Shown: positions 39,874 through 50,655, counted from the stretch's first letter. The stretch is 64,000 bases of DNA from Mycetohabitans sp. B8 (GCF_021991875.1 NZ_JAHLKR010000008.1:124001-188000), one strand, 5' to 3'. Made by a program: numbers and translations. Notes: generated by a model not told the origin, from the sequence alone.

Positions 39874-40914
39874 TCAGTGCGTTATGGCTTGCGGCGCGTG
39901 CCAGTGCGCGTCCAGCAATGACAGGTAGGCCGCGCGTTGCGCATCGGTGATGAACGATGCGTCGAATCCGTTGCGGATGATCTTATATAACTCGTCGTCG
40001 GTCAGCTTCAGCGCATCGGCGATCGCCAGGTAATTCTGGTTGATGTAGCCGCCGAAATAAGCCGGGTCGTCGGAATTAATCGTCACCATCACGTCGGCAT
40101 CCAGCAGCCGCTTGAGCGTATGCTCAGTCATGTCGTTGACGACGCACAGCTTCAGGTTCGACAGCGGGCACACGGTTAGCGCAACGCGCGCGTCCGCCAG
40201 CCGCGCAACCAATGCCGCGTCCTCGATGCTGCGCACGCCGTGATCGACGCGATGCACGTCCAGTACGTCGAGCGCCTCGACGACGTAGGCCGGCGGCCCC
40301 TCTTCACCCGCGTGGGCGACCAGCTTCAGGCCCCGCTCCTTCGCGAGGGCGAACACGCGCGCAAACTTGGACGGGGGATGACCGTACTCGGATGAATCCA
40401 GCCCGACACCGATCAGCCTGTGCCCATACTGCTCAAACATTGGCAGCGCGGCATCGAACGTCTGCAACGCATGTTCTTCCGGCAGATGGCGCAGAAAGCA
40501 CGGGATCAGCTTGCTGGAAAACCCCCGCGCGTCAGCCTCCGCCAGCGCCCGCTCCATGCCCGCCACCATGGTCTCGATCGACACGCCACGTTCGATATGT
40601 GTCTGTGGGTCGAAGAAGATTTCCGCATGGACGACATGATCGGCCATTGCGCGTTCGACGTACGCCGCAGTCATGTCGTAGAAGTCCTGTTCGTGCAGCA
40701 GCACACTTGCGCCGGCGTAGTAAATATCCAGAAACGACTGCAGGTCGGTGAACGCGTACGCGTCGCGCAGCGCCTGGACTGTCGGGTACGGCAGCGCAAC
40801 GCCGTTGCGGCGGGCCAACTCAAAAATCAAATCTGGCTCTAGCGAGCCCTCGATATGGATATGTAACTCCGCTTTCGGCGCGTGCGTGATTTTGTCAGCA
40901 AGGATCGGGTTCAT
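39874..40914 (-). CDS. Adenine deaminase (adenosine-deaminase fold)
   Basis: 346 residues from ATG 40914 (MNPILADKITHAPKAELHIH). Longer ORF starts add unrelated residues. The N-terminal HIHIEGSLEPDLIFELARRN carries two zinc His ligands, AHAGEEGPPAYVVEALD the catalytic His-Glu, and TINSDDPAYFGGYINQN the zinc Asp. The segments FFDPQTHIERGVSIETM and GLDSSEYGHPPSKFARVF match the Pseudomonas-type Ade subgroup acting on adenine base rather than adenosine. Its product hypoxanthine and the neighbouring guanine deaminase feed purine breakdown. First gene of ade-permease-guaD. Confidence 0.88.
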   Translation of the reverse strand: MNPILADKITHAPKAELHIHIEGSLEPDLIFELARRNGVALPYPTVQALRDAYAFTDLQSFLDIYYAGASVLLHEQDFYDMTAAYVERAMADHVVHAEIFFDPQTHIERGVSIETMVAGMERALAEADARGFSSKLIPCFLRHLPEEHALQTFDAALPMFEQYGHRLIGVGLDSSEYGHPPSKFARVFALAKERGLKLVAHAGEEGPPAYVVEALDVLDVHRVDHGVRSIEDAALVARLADARVALTVCPLSNLKLCVVNDMTEHTLKRLLDADVMVTINSDDPAYFGGYINQNYLAIADALKLTDDELYKIIRNGFDASFITDAQRAAYLSLLDAHWHAPQAITH

Positions 40915-41292
40915 GTCGATTGTGACATCGTGTGGGGATGGCGTTGTTCTACCACACGCAACAGTTGTGCCGCTACGGCGATTGCAATCGATACGGGCGC
41001 CTTGCTTGCCATCACGAGAAAAAGATGCCTGCCGGCGCGGCATCGACTATCGACACCGGCACATCGTTCTCGTCTAGGCGCGGGTTAGCCATCGGCGCTT
41101 GGCGGATCGCGTCGCGTGGGGGCATGTCGGCCGCCGCGCAGGCACAGGCAAGGCAGCCGATGACAGGATTTCCGGGACGGAGTATGGGGCGATAGCGGTG
41201 ACGGCGGGGCGGCATCGCGCAGCAGTGACTTCTCGTGCTGCGCGCATTAGCGTCCACGTGGATACTGAATGCGCAGCGTCACGCGTCGCCCG

Positions 41293-41811
41293 TCATGCTT
41301 GGCGCAATGCGCGCAGCTTGCGTGTGCGCCACAGACTGCGCGAGACGAGCACGAACATGAGGCCGAACGCGACAAGTCCCCATTGCGGCAGGCTCAGGCC
41401 GAGGATCGGCGGGTACGGTATCTCGCACAGTCCCGAGACCTTGAACGCGCTGGGCCACAGCTTGGCGAGCGGCAGCGCATCGACGATCGGCTCGAGTGTG
41501 TCGGAGCCGCAACTGAACGACGGATTGGCCTGGACCTCGATATGCTGGATCGCAGCGGCCATTCCGCCGGCCGCCGCAACGACGATCAGTGTCTCCAGTA
41601 CCGCGATGCCGCGCCACCCCCGCAGCGTCGCGCCGGTGAACGCGAATACGGCGATCAGCAAGAAGAAGTAACGCTGGATGATGCACAATGGGCATGGCGC
41701 TTCATGCTTAAAGTACTGTAGATACAACGCGCCGCTGATCAGGGCGATACAGGCCAGCCCCAGCAGGACCAGCAGGCGTTGCTCACGGCGCATTCTCAAC
41801 GAATCATTCAT
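41293..41811 (-). CDS. dsbB: Disulfide bond formation protein DsbB
   Basis: 172-residue inner-membrane quinone oxidoreductase that reoxidises DsbA. Four hydrophobic helices; the first cysteine pair is in [13 protein letters not shown] and the second pair is the Cys of PSFSCGSD and that of [10 protein letters not shown]. Arg in IQRY, which contacts quinone, is retained. Single gene, no dsbA nearby. Confidence 0.94.
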   Translation of the reverse strand: MNDSLRMRREQRLLVLLGLACIALISGALYLQYFKHEAPCPLCIIQRYFFLLIAVFAFTGATLRGWRGIAVLETLIVVAAAGGMAAAIQHIEVQANPSFSCGSDTLEPIVDALPLAKLWPSAFKVSGLCEIPYPPILGLSLPQWGLVAFGLMFVLVSRSLWRTRKLRALRQA

Positions 41812-41866
41812 AGTGTTTTACCCAGTAAGGACGCGGCGGGGCACGTCGGACAAGGCCGGCATGCGG

Positions 41867-43258
41867 TCATCGCAGTGGTGCGAGCACGGCTTCGACCGCG
41901 CGGCCCAACATGAGCAGCGCAGTATCGCGGCCGGTGCCCGAGGCCAGCATCAGCCCGACCGGCGCTTCGCCGTGACGCGAGCACGGCAATGACAGCGCGC
42001 AGCCGTCGAGGAAATTGATCATGCTCGGGTTGCGCAGCATCGTTGCGTTGACGCGCGCATAGACAGCGTCATCCGCTTGCAGTTCCGCGATGCGCGGCGG
42101 CACGATGGGCACAGTTGGACAGATGAGGGCATCGAAGCTGTGCCATAGCGGCTCGAACTGCGCGATCATGTCGGCCCGCTCGCGCAGCAACGCGATATAG
42201 TCGGCCGCGCTGGCGTGCTTGCCCTTGAGGATGCGTATCAGCACGCGCGGGTCATAGTCGCTGGCGTGGTTTTCGAGCAGCTTGCGGTGCCACGCGAACG
42301 ACTCGATTGACGGCAGGCTCAGCCGGTTGATTTTCGCAAGGCGCTCGAGCGGCGCAAAACGCAGCTCGCTGACCAACGCGCCGGCTGCCGAGAGGTGCTT
42401 GAGGGCGTCGTCGTAGGCGCGCGCCACGCTCAGGTCCATGTCGTCGAGCATTGCGCTGGTCAGCGTGCCCAGTCGCACGCCTTCGATCGGCCGCGCCGGC
42501 GGCACGACAGGCGGCAGGCCGGCCAGAATCCGGTCAGTGACGGCGCAGCACGCGACTGATGAGCCGATGGGGCCGACCGAGTCGAGCGACGTGGACAGGG
42601 GCAGCACGCCATCGGTCGGAATGCGCCGCGCAGTGGGCTTGAAGCCGGTCAATCCGCACAACGCAGCGGGGATGCGGACCGAGCCGCCGGTATCCGTGCC
42701 GAGTGCAACCGCGGCCATCCCGTCGGCCACGCAGGCGGCTGCCCCCGACGACGAGCCGCCGGCAATGCGGTGTTGGACATCGCCGGCGGTGCGCTGCCAC
42801 GGCGAAGCTGGCGTGCCGTAATGGGGGTTGAGTCCCAGGCCGGAGAACGCGAATTCGGTCATGTTGGTGCGCCCGATGATGACCGCGCCGGCCTGCCGTA
42901 GCCGTGCGACCGTGCTCGCATCGGCGCGGGCGGGTGGCGCGTCGGACAATACGACCGAGCCCGCGCGAGTGACCTGGCCGGCGATGTCGAACAGGTCCTT
43001 GATCGAGACCGGCACGCCCATCAGCGGCGATAGCACCGTGCCGGCGGCGCGCAGCTTGTCCAGCGCATCTGCGCATTGGCGAGCTGCCTGCGCGTGCACC
43101 TCGATGAACACCGAGCGGCCTTGGCCGTGCGGCGCGGCGATCCGCTCGAGTGCGGTCTCGACCAACTCGCGGCTGGTGCTCGTGCCGGCCTGCAGCGCGG
43201 CGGCAAGTGCCGACAACGGTGGCAAAGGCGTGAAATCAGCGGTGCGGGAAACAGTCAT
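41867..43258 (-). CDS. Amidase-signature hydrolase
   Basis: 463 residues of the amidase-signature family. The Ser-cisSer-Lys triad is visible: Lys in GVPVSIKDLFDIAGQ, cis-Ser in LGTDTGGSVRIPAAL and the nucleophile in AGGSSSGAAACVADG. Relatives include GatA, urea-amidolyase partners and nonspecific amidases. No gatB or gatC lies nearby and the product has no GatA-specific tail, so a small-molecule amidase is more likely. Substrate unknown; the glutamine amidotransferase-like gene diverges 173 bp away. Confidence 0.87.
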   Translation of the reverse strand: MTVSRTADFTPLPPLSALAAALQAGTSTSRELVETALERIAAPHGQGRSVFIEVHAQAARQCADALDKLRAAGTVLSPLMGVPVSIKDLFDIAGQVTRAGSVVLSDAPPARADASTVARLRQAGAVIIGRTNMTEFAFSGLGLNPHYGTPASPWQRTAGDVQHRIAGGSSSGAAACVADGMAAVALGTDTGGSVRIPAALCGLTGFKPTARRIPTDGVLPLSTSLDSVGPIGSSVACCAVTDRILAGLPPVVPPARPIEGVRLGTLTSAMLDDMDLSVARAYDDALKHLSAAGALVSELRFAPLERLAKINRLSLPSIESFAWHRKLLENHASDYDPRVLIRILKGKHASAADYIALLRERADMIAQFEPLWHSFDALICPTVPIVPPRIAELQADDAVYARVNATMLRNPSMINFLDGCALSLPCSRHGEAPVGLMLASGTGRDTALLMLGRAVEAVLAPLR

Positions 43259-43431
43259 GATCGGAGCTTATCCGGCAAGCCATGCGAGGTCGTGACGGCG
43301 TCGTGAAAAACGTCGTGCCGTGTACGCATTGTATGCGAAGGATGGCCCTCGTTTGCCCGTGCGCGGTGAACGGCGGATAATGCGCGGACCCTAGCTGAGC
43401 ATGTGCGGATTTGCACGTCTGACGATTCATC

Positions 43432-44550
43432 ATGAGCGAACCTTCGATTCCCCGCTTCGTTGAATCCGCGACCGCTGCCCCTGTGGCGCAAGGCGCGGCG
43501 CCTGCGCCGCCGGCCGCCGATGCCTTATCTGGCAAGCCGCGGCCCGAGGCCGAAACGGCGGGCGGCGTGCCCTCGGGCGCGCCGCCCACGAGTCCCTATC
43601 AAACGGTGCCCGACTTCGGCGCGCCCTCTTACCCGCCGCCGCAGGCGTCTGCGCGCGAGCCGGCGTCGCGGCCCAGTTACCTGAAACAGTCCGATTCGGC
43701 GTGGAGCGTGTTTGGGCGCATCATTGCCGCGCGTGCGCGGCAACTATTCGACCGTGCGGGCCAGCGCATCATACAGCGCACGCTGCGCATCGGGGTGTCG
43801 GCGCGCATCTTCCATCCCGAGCCGGGTGGCAAGGGGCTACGTGGCAAGACGCTGCAATACCTAGAAGAGTCCGTTGCGCATTGGGTGATGTCGAGCGACG
43901 TGCTCGTGATGATGATCCCCACAGTTGGGCATGCCGGCATGCTGCATTCTAGCAACATCAGACTGCGCGATTATGCTCGTCACCTGGATGGCCTGGTGCT
44001 GCAAGGCGGCGCCGACGTGTCGCCGCAAACCTATGTAGACAGTGGCGCGCGGCCCGAGTGGCCGGGCGACCGCGTGCGGGATAGGTACGAGTTGGAGTTG
44101 CTGCACGAATTCATCGAGTCGGGCAAGCCGGTGCTGGGCATTTGCCGGGGTTGTCAATTGATCAACGTCGCGTTCGGCGGCACGCTGTATCAGGACATTG
44201 CCACCGATTTGCCCAACGCCGTGCCGCATGTGAACGACGAATACGACCGGCATCGTCATGCCATCCTATTCCCGGAAGGCTCGACGCTGGCTAGCATGTT
44301 CCCCGGCAAGCGCGACGCGCTGGTCAACTCGATTCACCACCAGGCGGTGAAGACCGTCGGGCGCGACTTGAGCGTCGAGGCGATCTCGGCCGACGACGGC
44401 CTGGTGGAGGCCGTGCGCTATCGCCGTTCGCCGTTCGTCGTCGGCGTCCAGTGGCATCCCGAATTCCACCGCTCGGGCGGCGCTGAGCTGCTCGACTGCA
44501 CGCCGCTGCTCGATACGTTCTTGCGCGCGGCGCGCGAGACCCGCTTCTAA
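43432..44550 (+). CDS. Class-I glutamine amidotransferase, gamma-glutamyl-GABA hydrolase-like, with long N-terminal tail
   Basis: 372 residues. Residues from about 120 form a PuuD-type peptidase C26 domain: [15 protein letters not shown], catalytic Cys in [18 protein letters not shown], and His/Glu in [11 protein letters not shown]. Such enzymes cut gamma-glutamyl-GABA in putrescine catabolism or related gamma-glutamyl amides. Unlike PuuD (about 254 residues) it has a ~110-residue Pro/Ala-rich disordered N-terminus followed by an Arg-rich helix ([17 protein letters not shown]). It is followed at 28 bp by an MFS transporter gene, probably one operon. Confidence 0.88.
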   Translation: MSEPSIPRFVESATAAPVAQGAAPAPPAADALSGKPRPEAETAGGVPSGAPPTSPYQTVPDFGAPSYPPPQASAREPASRPSYLKQSDSAWSVFGRIIAARARQLFDRAGQRIIQRTLRIGVSARIFHPEPGGKGLRGKTLQYLEESVAHWVMSSDVLVMMIPTVGHAGMLHSSNIRLRDYARHLDGLVLQGGADVSPQTYVDSGARPEWPGDRVRDRYELELLHEFIESGKPVLGICRGCQLINVAFGGTLYQDIATDLPNAVPHVNDEYDRHRHAILFPEGSTLASMFPGKRDALVNSIHHQAVKTVGRDLSVEAISADDGLVEAVRYRRSPFVVGVQWHPEFHRSGGAELLDCTPLLDTFLRAARETRF

Positions 44551-44578
44551 CCGTCGACGTTTTCCATCAGGAGGCCAG

Positions 44579-45865
44579 ATGACTGCGACAACCGTGTCAG
44601 AATCGAAAGCGCGTGCCGTATTCCGCGTGACCAGTGGCAATTTCCTGGAGATGTACGACTTCATGGTCTACGGCTACTATGCGTCGGCGATCGCGAAGAC
44701 GTATTTCCCGGCCGGCAGTGCGTTCGCGTCGCTGATGCTGTCGTTGTCGGTGTTCGGCGCTGGCTTCCTAATGCGCCCGCTCGGGGCGATCGTGTTAGGG
44801 GCGTACATCGATCATCATGGGCGCCGCAAGGGCCTCATCTTGACCTTGTCGCTGATGGCGGTCGGGACCGCGGCGGTGGCGCTCGTGCCCGGCTATGCAA
44901 CGATCGGGCTGGCGGCACCGGCGCTGGTGCTGGCCGGCAGGCTGCTGCAAGGCTTCTCCGCCGGGGTCGAGCTCGGTGGCGTATCGGTCTATCTGGCGGA
45001 GATCGCGACCAAGGGGCGCAAGGGCTTCTACTGCGCGTGGCAGTCGGGCAGCCAGCAGGTGGCGGTGGTCTTTGCCGCGTTGCTCGGCGTGATCCTGAAC
45101 CGCGTGTTGCCGGCCGACCAAATGGGTGAGTGGGGCTGGCGGATACCCTTCCTGGTGGGTTGCCTGATCGTTCCGTTTCTGTTCTTGATCCGGCGATCGT
45201 TGACGGAGACGGACGCGTTTATGGCGCGTAAGCATCGCCCGACGATGGGCAAGATTGTCGCATCGATGGTTGCGAATTGGCGCACGGTGATTGCCGGCAT
45301 GGGCCTGGTCATCATGACCACGGTGTCTTTTTATCTGATCACCGCGTACACACCCACGTTCGGCAAGGAGGTGCTTAAGCTATCCGCTGTAGATACGCTC
45401 GTAGTGACGATTTGCATCGGCCTGTCAAACTTGTTCTGGCTGCCGATCAGTGGCGCGCTGTCGGACCGAGTCGGGCGCCGCGCGGTTCTGGTCGCGTTCA
45501 CGCTGATCGCCCTGGTGAGCGCGTATCCGGCAATGCAATGGCTGGTCGCGCAGCCATCGTTTGAGCGGTTGCTGGCGGTGCAGCTGTGGCTCTCATTCAT
45601 CTACGCATGCTATAACGGCGCAATGGTGGCTGGCTTGACCGAGGTGATGCCCGTTGACGTCCGTACCACCGGGTTTTCGCTCGCGTACAGCCTGGCCACG
45701 ACCATCGGCGGCTTCACGCCGGCGATCTCGACCTACCTGATCCATGTGACTGGCAACAAGGCAGCGCCAGGTTTGTGGATGTCGGCCGCCGCGCTGTGCG
45801 GCCTGATCGCGACGCTGATCCTGTACCGCAGCGAGGCGGCGCGCAACCGGTACAAGCTGGCTTAG
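44579..45865 (+). CDS. MHS-family MFS transporter (citrate/tricarballylate type)
   Basis: 428 residues, 12 membrane helices. The N-terminus [20 protein letters not shown] and [20 protein letters not shown], with the conserved loop 2-3 motif, match the metabolite:proton symporter family; the sequence is closest in style to CitA/TcuC citrate or tricarballylate carriers. AGGAGG lies 8 nt before ATG. It follows the class-I amidotransferase gene. Its stop overlaps the stop of the TPR gene on the other strand by 4 bp (45862-45865). Confidence 0.9.
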   Translation: MTATTVSESKARAVFRVTSGNFLEMYDFMVYGYYASAIAKTYFPAGSAFASLMLSLSVFGAGFLMRPLGAIVLGAYIDHHGRRKGLILTLSLMAVGTAAVALVPGYATIGLAAPALVLAGRLLQGFSAGVELGGVSVYLAEIATKGRKGFYCAWQSGSQQVAVVFAALLGVILNRVLPADQMGEWGWRIPFLVGCLIVPFLFLIRRSLTETDAFMARKHRPTMGKIVASMVANWRTVIAGMGLVIMTTVSFYLITAYTPTFGKEVLKLSAVDTLVVTICIGLSNLFWLPISGALSDRVGRRAVLVAFTLIALVSAYPAMQWLVAQPSFERLLAVQLWLSFIYACYNGAMVAGLTEVMPVDVRTTGFSLAYSLATTIGGFTPAISTYLIHVTGNKAAPGLWMSAAALCGLIATLILYRSEAARNRYKLA

Positions 45866-47748
45866 GCGCGTGCGCGCGCTGTCATGGCGGCGATCTCGTC
45901 TCGGACCCGGGCGAGCACATCGTCCCATCGGCCGGCCACGCGTTGCCGTACCAGGCGTGCGTGCGGATACCACGGCGTGTGGTGTGGGTCCTCGAACCAG
46001 CGCCAGTCGGCTGCGAACGGCAGCATTAACCACAGCGGCGCGCCCAGCGCGCCGGCTAGATGCGCGATCGACGTGTCGACCGATACTACCGCATCCAATT
46101 GCTCGATGATGGCGGCGGTGTCGGCAAAGTCGCCGATCACGCCATCCAGCCGGTGCACGTGCGTGGCCTGCATCGCATCGAACGCGTCGAGATCGGCGCG
46201 GGCCCAGTCACGTTGCAGCACGAACCAGTCGAGCTGCGGCAGTGCCAGCAACGGCCTGAGCGCATTGAACGGTACTGCTCGGGTTTCGTCTTGCTGTATG
46301 CGGCCGGACCAGGCGATGCCAATGCGGCTCGGTGCGTGGCGTGCGAGACGGCCTTGCCACTTGTGCCGATACGCGGGCGGCGCTTGCAGATACGGCACGT
46401 TGGCGTCGTGCAGCGTCTGGTCATCAAGATTTAACACCCGTGGCAGGCTCAGCAATGGAACATGGCAGTCGCAGGGTGGCGGCCGCATGCCGTCGCCCAC
46501 GAGCGTGATGCGATGGCGTGCGCAGAACGGCTCGAGCAGGCGTGCCAGCTCGACCTGTACTTGCAGCACGACGCGCGCGGCAAGTGGCACTAGCCGCGGC
46601 ACATAACGCACGAAGTGCAACGTGTCGCCGAGTCCTTGTTCCGCGTGGACCAGCAGTGTTTGGCCCGCCAGCGGCACATCGCCATGCCAGCGCGGCAAGT
46701 CGATCGCGCGGGGTGACGCCAACGTTGCATGGCGCCACTCATACGCGCGCCAGCCGCGTGCGAAATCGCGGCGGGTTAGGTACATCATCGCCAGATTGAG
46801 GTGCACACTGGCCAAATCAGGACGCAGCCGCAGCGCCTGCTCGTAGGCGCGCGCGGCCGCGTCGTGCTGAGCCTGCGCTGCGCGCATGTTGCCCAGCGCA
46901 ACCCAGCACGGCGCCGCATGCGGTTCGATGCCGACCGCGCGTTCCAGATATCGGACCGCGTCCTCATGGCGGCCGAGCGCCGCACAGGCGTTGCCCAGTC
47001 CATGCAGCGCGGCGGTGAAGCGGGGCTGAAGTTGCAAGGCCGCGCGATATGCGTCGATGGCCTGCTCATGACGCTGCAGCGATACGAGCGTATTGGCCAG
47101 GTTGAAATGCGCCGCGACGTAGCGCGGCTCAAGATCCAGGGAGGCACGAAATGCTTCGAGCGCCTCCCGTGGCCGGCCCAGGCCGTTGAGCGCCATGCCC
47201 AGGTTGTTGTGGGCGCCCGCATGACACGGTTCCAGTCGTAGCGCCTCGTGCAGCGTATCGAGCGCGGCTGCATGGTGCTCCAACGCGATCAGCGATGTGG
47301 CGAGATTGACGCGCGCTCGCACGTCGCGTGTCTGCAAGCCGATGGCCCGCCGGAAGCTGTCGGCCGCGTCCGCGTGCCGTTGGACGGCGGCATACGCGTT
47401 GCCGAGATTGTAGTGGGCGAGCGCAAAGTCGGGTTGCAGGTACAATGCGTTGCGAAAGTGCTCGATGGCGTCGCCCACGCGGCCCAGCGCGCGCAACACC
47501 GTGCCGAGATTCAACTGCACGCCTGCGTCGCCGGGCCGTAGCATGGCCGCTTGTACGACCCATTGCACGGCGCGCTGATGCTCGCCTCGCTGGTGGTGCA
47601 GCACACCGAGCCAGTGCAGCGCGTCTACGTGTTCCGGGTCGGCCTCGAGCATCGCGCGGTAGTCGCGCTCGGCCTCGAGCAGCCGCCCGGCGCGGTGCGC
47701 GGCTTGCGCGCGATCAAAAAAGTCGGAAAGAGTCATCGGCACGGACAA
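45862..47748 (-). CDS. TPR-repeat protein with C-terminal glycosyltransferase-like domain
   Basis: 628 residues. About ten tetratricopeptide repeats fill residues 1-340, e.g. [20 protein letters not shown] and [20 protein letters not shown]. The C-terminal half ([20 protein letters not shown], then [20 protein letters not shown] and [11 protein letters not shown]) resembles the GT9/O-GlcNAc-transferase-like fold found in TPR-GT proteins of Burkholderia and other beta-proteobacteria. It may modify cell-surface or flagellar proteins, but no flagellar or polysaccharide genes are nearby. There is no signal peptide, so cytoplasmic. Confidence 0.85.
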   Translation of the reverse strand: MSVPMTLSDFFDRAQAAHRAGRLLEAERDYRAMLEADPEHVDALHWLGVLHHQRGEHQRAVQWVVQAAMLRPGDAGVQLNLGTVLRALGRVGDAIEHFRNALYLQPDFALAHYNLGNAYAAVQRHADAADSFRRAIGLQTRDVRARVNLATSLIALEHHAAALDTLHEALRLEPCHAGAHNNLGMALNGLGRPREALEAFRASLDLEPRYVAAHFNLANTLVSLQRHEQAIDAYRAALQLQPRFTAALHGLGNACAALGRHEDAVRYLERAVGIEPHAAPCWVALGNMRAAQAQHDAAARAYEQALRLRPDLASVHLNLAMMYLTRRDFARGWRAYEWRHATLASPRAIDLPRWHGDVPLAGQTLLVHAEQGLGDTLHFVRYVPRLVPLAARVVLQVQVELARLLEPFCARHRITLVGDGMRPPPCDCHVPLLSLPRVLNLDDQTLHDANVPYLQAPPAYRHKWQGRLARHAPSRIGIAWSGRIQQDETRAVPFNALRPLLALPQLDWFVLQRDWARADLDAFDAMQATHVHRLDGVIGDFADTAAIIEQLDAVVSVDTSIAHLAGALGAPLWLMLPFAADWRWFEDPHHTPWYPHARLVRQRVAGRWDDVLARVRDEIAAMTARARA

Positions 47749-47918
47749 CGATAAGGTGGCCGGCCGAACGGCCGGTCAGCCGCGATGATAATGGATCGGC
47801 GCGCAGCGCTTGCGGTGCAATTGTTCTATTGCTAACCTTTGAACACGTATTCATATGTTTGATACCCGTTGCGCTGCTTCGCCCACGTCGGCGGCGCGGT
47901 GACGGGTGAGGCGGGACA

Positions 47919-48214
47919 GTGGCGACGGGCGTCGAACAGCGTATTCCTTTGCTGGCCAATTTATTCCAGTTACTCGGCGATACGACGCGCTTGCGCATCG
48001 TGCTGGCGTGCCTGGGCGAACCCAGGCCGGTGGGCGCGATTGCACAGGAGTGAGCGCTGTCCGCCTCCCTGGTCAGCCACCCTTTGCGGTTGCTGCGCGC
48101 GGCGCGGCTGTTACGCACCGTACCGCGCGGCGTGGCGAGTGCGTTTTCTATGCCGCTGCGGATGCGCATGTAACGCGGCTAGCTTGCCATCTCGGCCCGA
48201 ACGCACCGGGCTAA
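47919..48214 (+). pseudogene. Broken ArsR-family repressor
   Basis: Starting at GTG 47919 the frame reads LLANLFQLLGDTTRLRIVLA and VGAIAQE, then hits an in-frame TGA at the point where the recognition helix begins. Past the stop it continues ALSASLVSHPLRLLRAARLL and then needs a frame change to reach CVFYAAADAHVTRLACHL. Together these are a complete ArsR winged helix-turn-helix protein of about 95 residues. One nonsense codon and one frameshift disable it. No metal-binding cysteines are retained near the helix. It lies upstream of the monooxygenase gene, which it may once have regulated. Confidence 0.82.
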
Positions 48215-48300
48215 GCGTGTTTTTTGCTGCTGCGTTGCAGCATGGGAAGCGCTGCCGAATAGCCTAAACTGGACTCTGAACAGCAGTGATGGAGCGCAGC

Positions 48301-50133
48301 ATGGCCCATTCTTCGCTACAGCCACCGCCGGTGCTGATCGTGGGCGCCGGTCCGACGGGGCTTGCCGCCGCGATGAGCTTGGCGCGCGCGGGTATTGCGC
48401 TGCGCGTCATTGACCGCGCGCCGTGTCCCGCAACCACGTCCCGCGCGATTGGGATACAGGCGCGTACGCTTGAATTGTTCGAGTTGCATCGCGTGGTAGA
48501 GCCGTTCATTGAGATCGGGCATCGGGGCCGCGCCGCCCATCTGTACTCGAACGGGCAAACGCTGCTGCGGCTCGATTTCGACCCGTTGCAGACCCGCTTT
48601 CCTTACCTGCTGTTCGTCGACCAGTCGCAGACGGAGCGCATCCTGACTGAACATCTGCACACGTTCGGCGTGGACATCGAGCGCGGCGTCGAGCTGATTG
48701 GGCTGCAACAGGACGCGGCGGGGGTCGATGCGACACTGCGGCTGCCCGATGGGCGCGTGCAAACGCAGCGGGTACGGTATCTGGTCGGCGCCGACGGCGC
48801 ACACAGCACGGTGCGCCACTTGCTGGGCGTCGCGTTCGCCGGCGAAACGCTTGCGCAGTCCTTCCTGCTGGCGGATCTGCGCGTGGATTGGACATTACCG
48901 GTCGACGAATTCCAATTGTTTGCCACCGCCGAGGGGTTGGCTGGAATCTTTCCGCTGGGCGGTGATCGCTACCGGCTGATCGCGGACCGACCGCCGGTCG
49001 GCGCGGCGCACCAGGCCGCGGTGCGTGCCGGACTGCTACATGCCGCATCGGCGCCGGCTGCCGGGGCGGGCGCGCAGCCCGAACGCCGCCCCGCTGGAGA
49101 CCGCTTGGCACAGGTCGGTGACATCGAGGACCGGGGGCGCGAAACGGACGACGGCAACGCTAGTCCCTCGCTCGACGAATGCCAACAGTGGGTTGAGCGC
49201 CGTATCCATGTGCCGGTGCGGCTGTCGCAGTTGGCGTGGTCTTCATATTACCCCGTCCACAGCCGGATGGTGGAGCGGCTGCGCATCGGCAACGTATTTC
49301 TGGCCGGAGACGCCGCGCACGTGCATAGTCCGGCGGGTGCGCAGGGGATGAACGCCGGGATTCAGGAGGCGCTGAACCTGGGGTGGAAACTGGCGCAGGT
49401 AATTAACGGTGGCGCGCCGGATCACTTGCTCGATACATACCATCTCGAACGCAATCCGATCGAGCGCGGCGTGTTGCGGCAGACTAGCTTCGCTACACAC
49501 CTGGTCGAGGCTGATCACGGCGTGCTGCGGCTCATGCGCGACCAGCTGATGCCGCTGATCGCGTCGCTCGGACCGGTTCGTGATGCCGCGCGCCGCGCTG
49601 TGAGCGAGCTTGCGATCCAGTACCGGCGCAGTCTACTGACGTTGGAGCGCCCGCTCGACGGGGGCGTGCGCGCTGGCGAGCGAGCACCGGACGCATGGGT
49701 GCATGTGATGGAGGGCCCGCTCGGCCAGGTACCGTATGTGGCCCGCCTGTTCGACTTGTACGATCCGGCGAGCTTTACTTTGCTGGTGCTTGCGTCGGCT
49801 GATGATGACGAGCCGCGCGCACGCGAGGAGGTCGACGCGCTGGATAGTTTTGCCGCTAAGGTCGAGGTATTGCTTCGTGCGCGCGTGCGGACATGGCGGG
49901 TGAGCGATACGCCACAGCCGTGCGATGCAGCGGGCGAGACCGCCTCGTCGCTGGCCTTTAGCTACGGATGCACGCGCCCGTGCTTCTACCTGGTTCGTCC
50001 GGACGGCTACGTTGCGGCCCGCGGACGCCTGCTGAGCGACGCCCCCGCGCTGCTGCGCTATGGCGAGGATTGGTTTGGCGCGCTGCCGCAAGCGCAGCGT
50101 GCACGCGAAACGACGGTGGCATCGACCCGCTAG
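48301..50133 (+). CDS. FAD-dependent aromatic-ring monooxygenase (PheA/TfdB/MhpA group)
   Basis: 610 residues from ATG 48301, with GGAG 7 nt upstream. The FAD-binding GxGxxG is PVLIVGAGPTGLAAAMSL near residue 14, the DG motif is VGADGAHSTVR near 165, and GNVFLAGDAAHVHSPAGAQG binds the flavin ribityl chain. The C-terminal thioredoxin-like domain typical of phenol hydroxylases is present. A 45-residue low-complexity segment (about residues 245-290, rich in Ala, Arg, Asp) interrupts the substrate domain. Substrate unknown; no ring-cleavage genes are next to it. A broken arsR precedes it. Confidence 0.86.
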   Translation: MAHSSLQPPPVLIVGAGPTGLAAAMSLARAGIALRVIDRAPCPATTSRAIGIQARTLELFELHRVVEPFIEIGHRGRAAHLYSNGQTLLRLDFDPLQTRFPYLLFVDQSQTERILTEHLHTFGVDIERGVELIGLQQDAAGVDATLRLPDGRVQTQRVRYLVGADGAHSTVRHLLGVAFAGETLAQSFLLADLRVDWTLPVDEFQLFATAEGLAGIFPLGGDRYRLIADRPPVGAAHQAAVRAGLLHAASAPAAGAGAQPERRPAGDRLAQVGDIEDRGRETDDGNASPSLDECQQWVERRIHVPVRLSQLAWSSYYPVHSRMVERLRIGNVFLAGDAAHVHSPAGAQGMNAGIQEALNLGWKLAQVINGGAPDHLLDTYHLERNPIERGVLRQTSFATHLVEADHGVLRLMRDQLMPLIASLGPVRDAARRAVSELAIQYRRSLLTLERPLDGGVRAGERAPDAWVHVMEGPLGQVPYVARLFDLYDPASFTLLVLASADDDEPRAREEVDALDSFAAKVEVLLRARVRTWRVSDTPQPCDAAGETASSLAFSYGCTRPCFYLVRPDGYVAARGRLLSDAPALLRYGEDWFGALPQAQRARETTVASTR

Positions 50134-50141
50134 CAGCTAGG

Positions 50142-50534
50142 CTAGCGGCGAAGCCATGCGACGCTGGCCAGCCCGGCCAGTGTCATGAGCACCGAGCCGG
50201 CGAGATGGATTGCGGCCTCGCCGACGGCCCAGCCAATGCGCCCGGCCTGCAGATGCGCGGTGATTTCGGCGGAGAAGGTCGAAAATGTCGACAAGCCGCC
50301 CATCAAGCCGGTGATGACGAACAGCCGCCATTGCGGAGCGAGATCCGCATGCTTGCCGAAATACGCAATGGACATGCCGATCACATAGCCGGCGATCAGA
50401 TTCGAGGCGAGCGTGCCGAGCGGCAACGCGGGAAGCAGGTTGTTGTAGCGCGTGCTGAGCACCCAGCGCAGCAGCGAGCCGAGCGCGCCGCCTAGCGCGA
50501 CGGCGGCCATCGATGAAAGCATCGCGAGTTCCAT
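50142..50534 (-). CDS. crcB: Fluoride ion channel CrcB/Fluc
   Basis: 130 residues, four membrane helices; dual-topology dimeric channel that exports fluoride. Key motifs are [13 protein letters not shown] at the N-terminus, the polar track in [14 protein letters not shown], and [16 protein letters not shown] with the channel phenylalanines. Good length for the family. I found no clear crcB-motif fluoride riboswitch upstream. It converges with the monooxygenase gene, 8 bp between the stops. Confidence 0.95.
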   Translation of the reverse strand: MELAMLSSMAAVALGGALGSLLRWVLSTRYNNLLPALPLGTLASNLIAGYVIGMSIAYFGKHADLAPQWRLFVITGLMGGLSTFSTFSAEITAHLQAGRIGWAVGEAAIHLAGSVLMTLAGLASVAWLRR

Positions 50535-50655
50535 TCGGGCGCTACCCGGTAGACTAAATTCTGGATTCTAGCCCCGCTTCATGTACAGGCAGCCCCAGCC
50601 GCACGCCGTTCAGGCGCGTCATGTGCAAGCGTTCCCCCGGCTGCGAGGGTGCCGG

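Noticed and set aside
50535..50655. Possible fluoride riboswitch upstream of crcB
   Set aside because: I could not find the conserved pseudoknot-forming GGNGAUGG-type element on the relevant strand.
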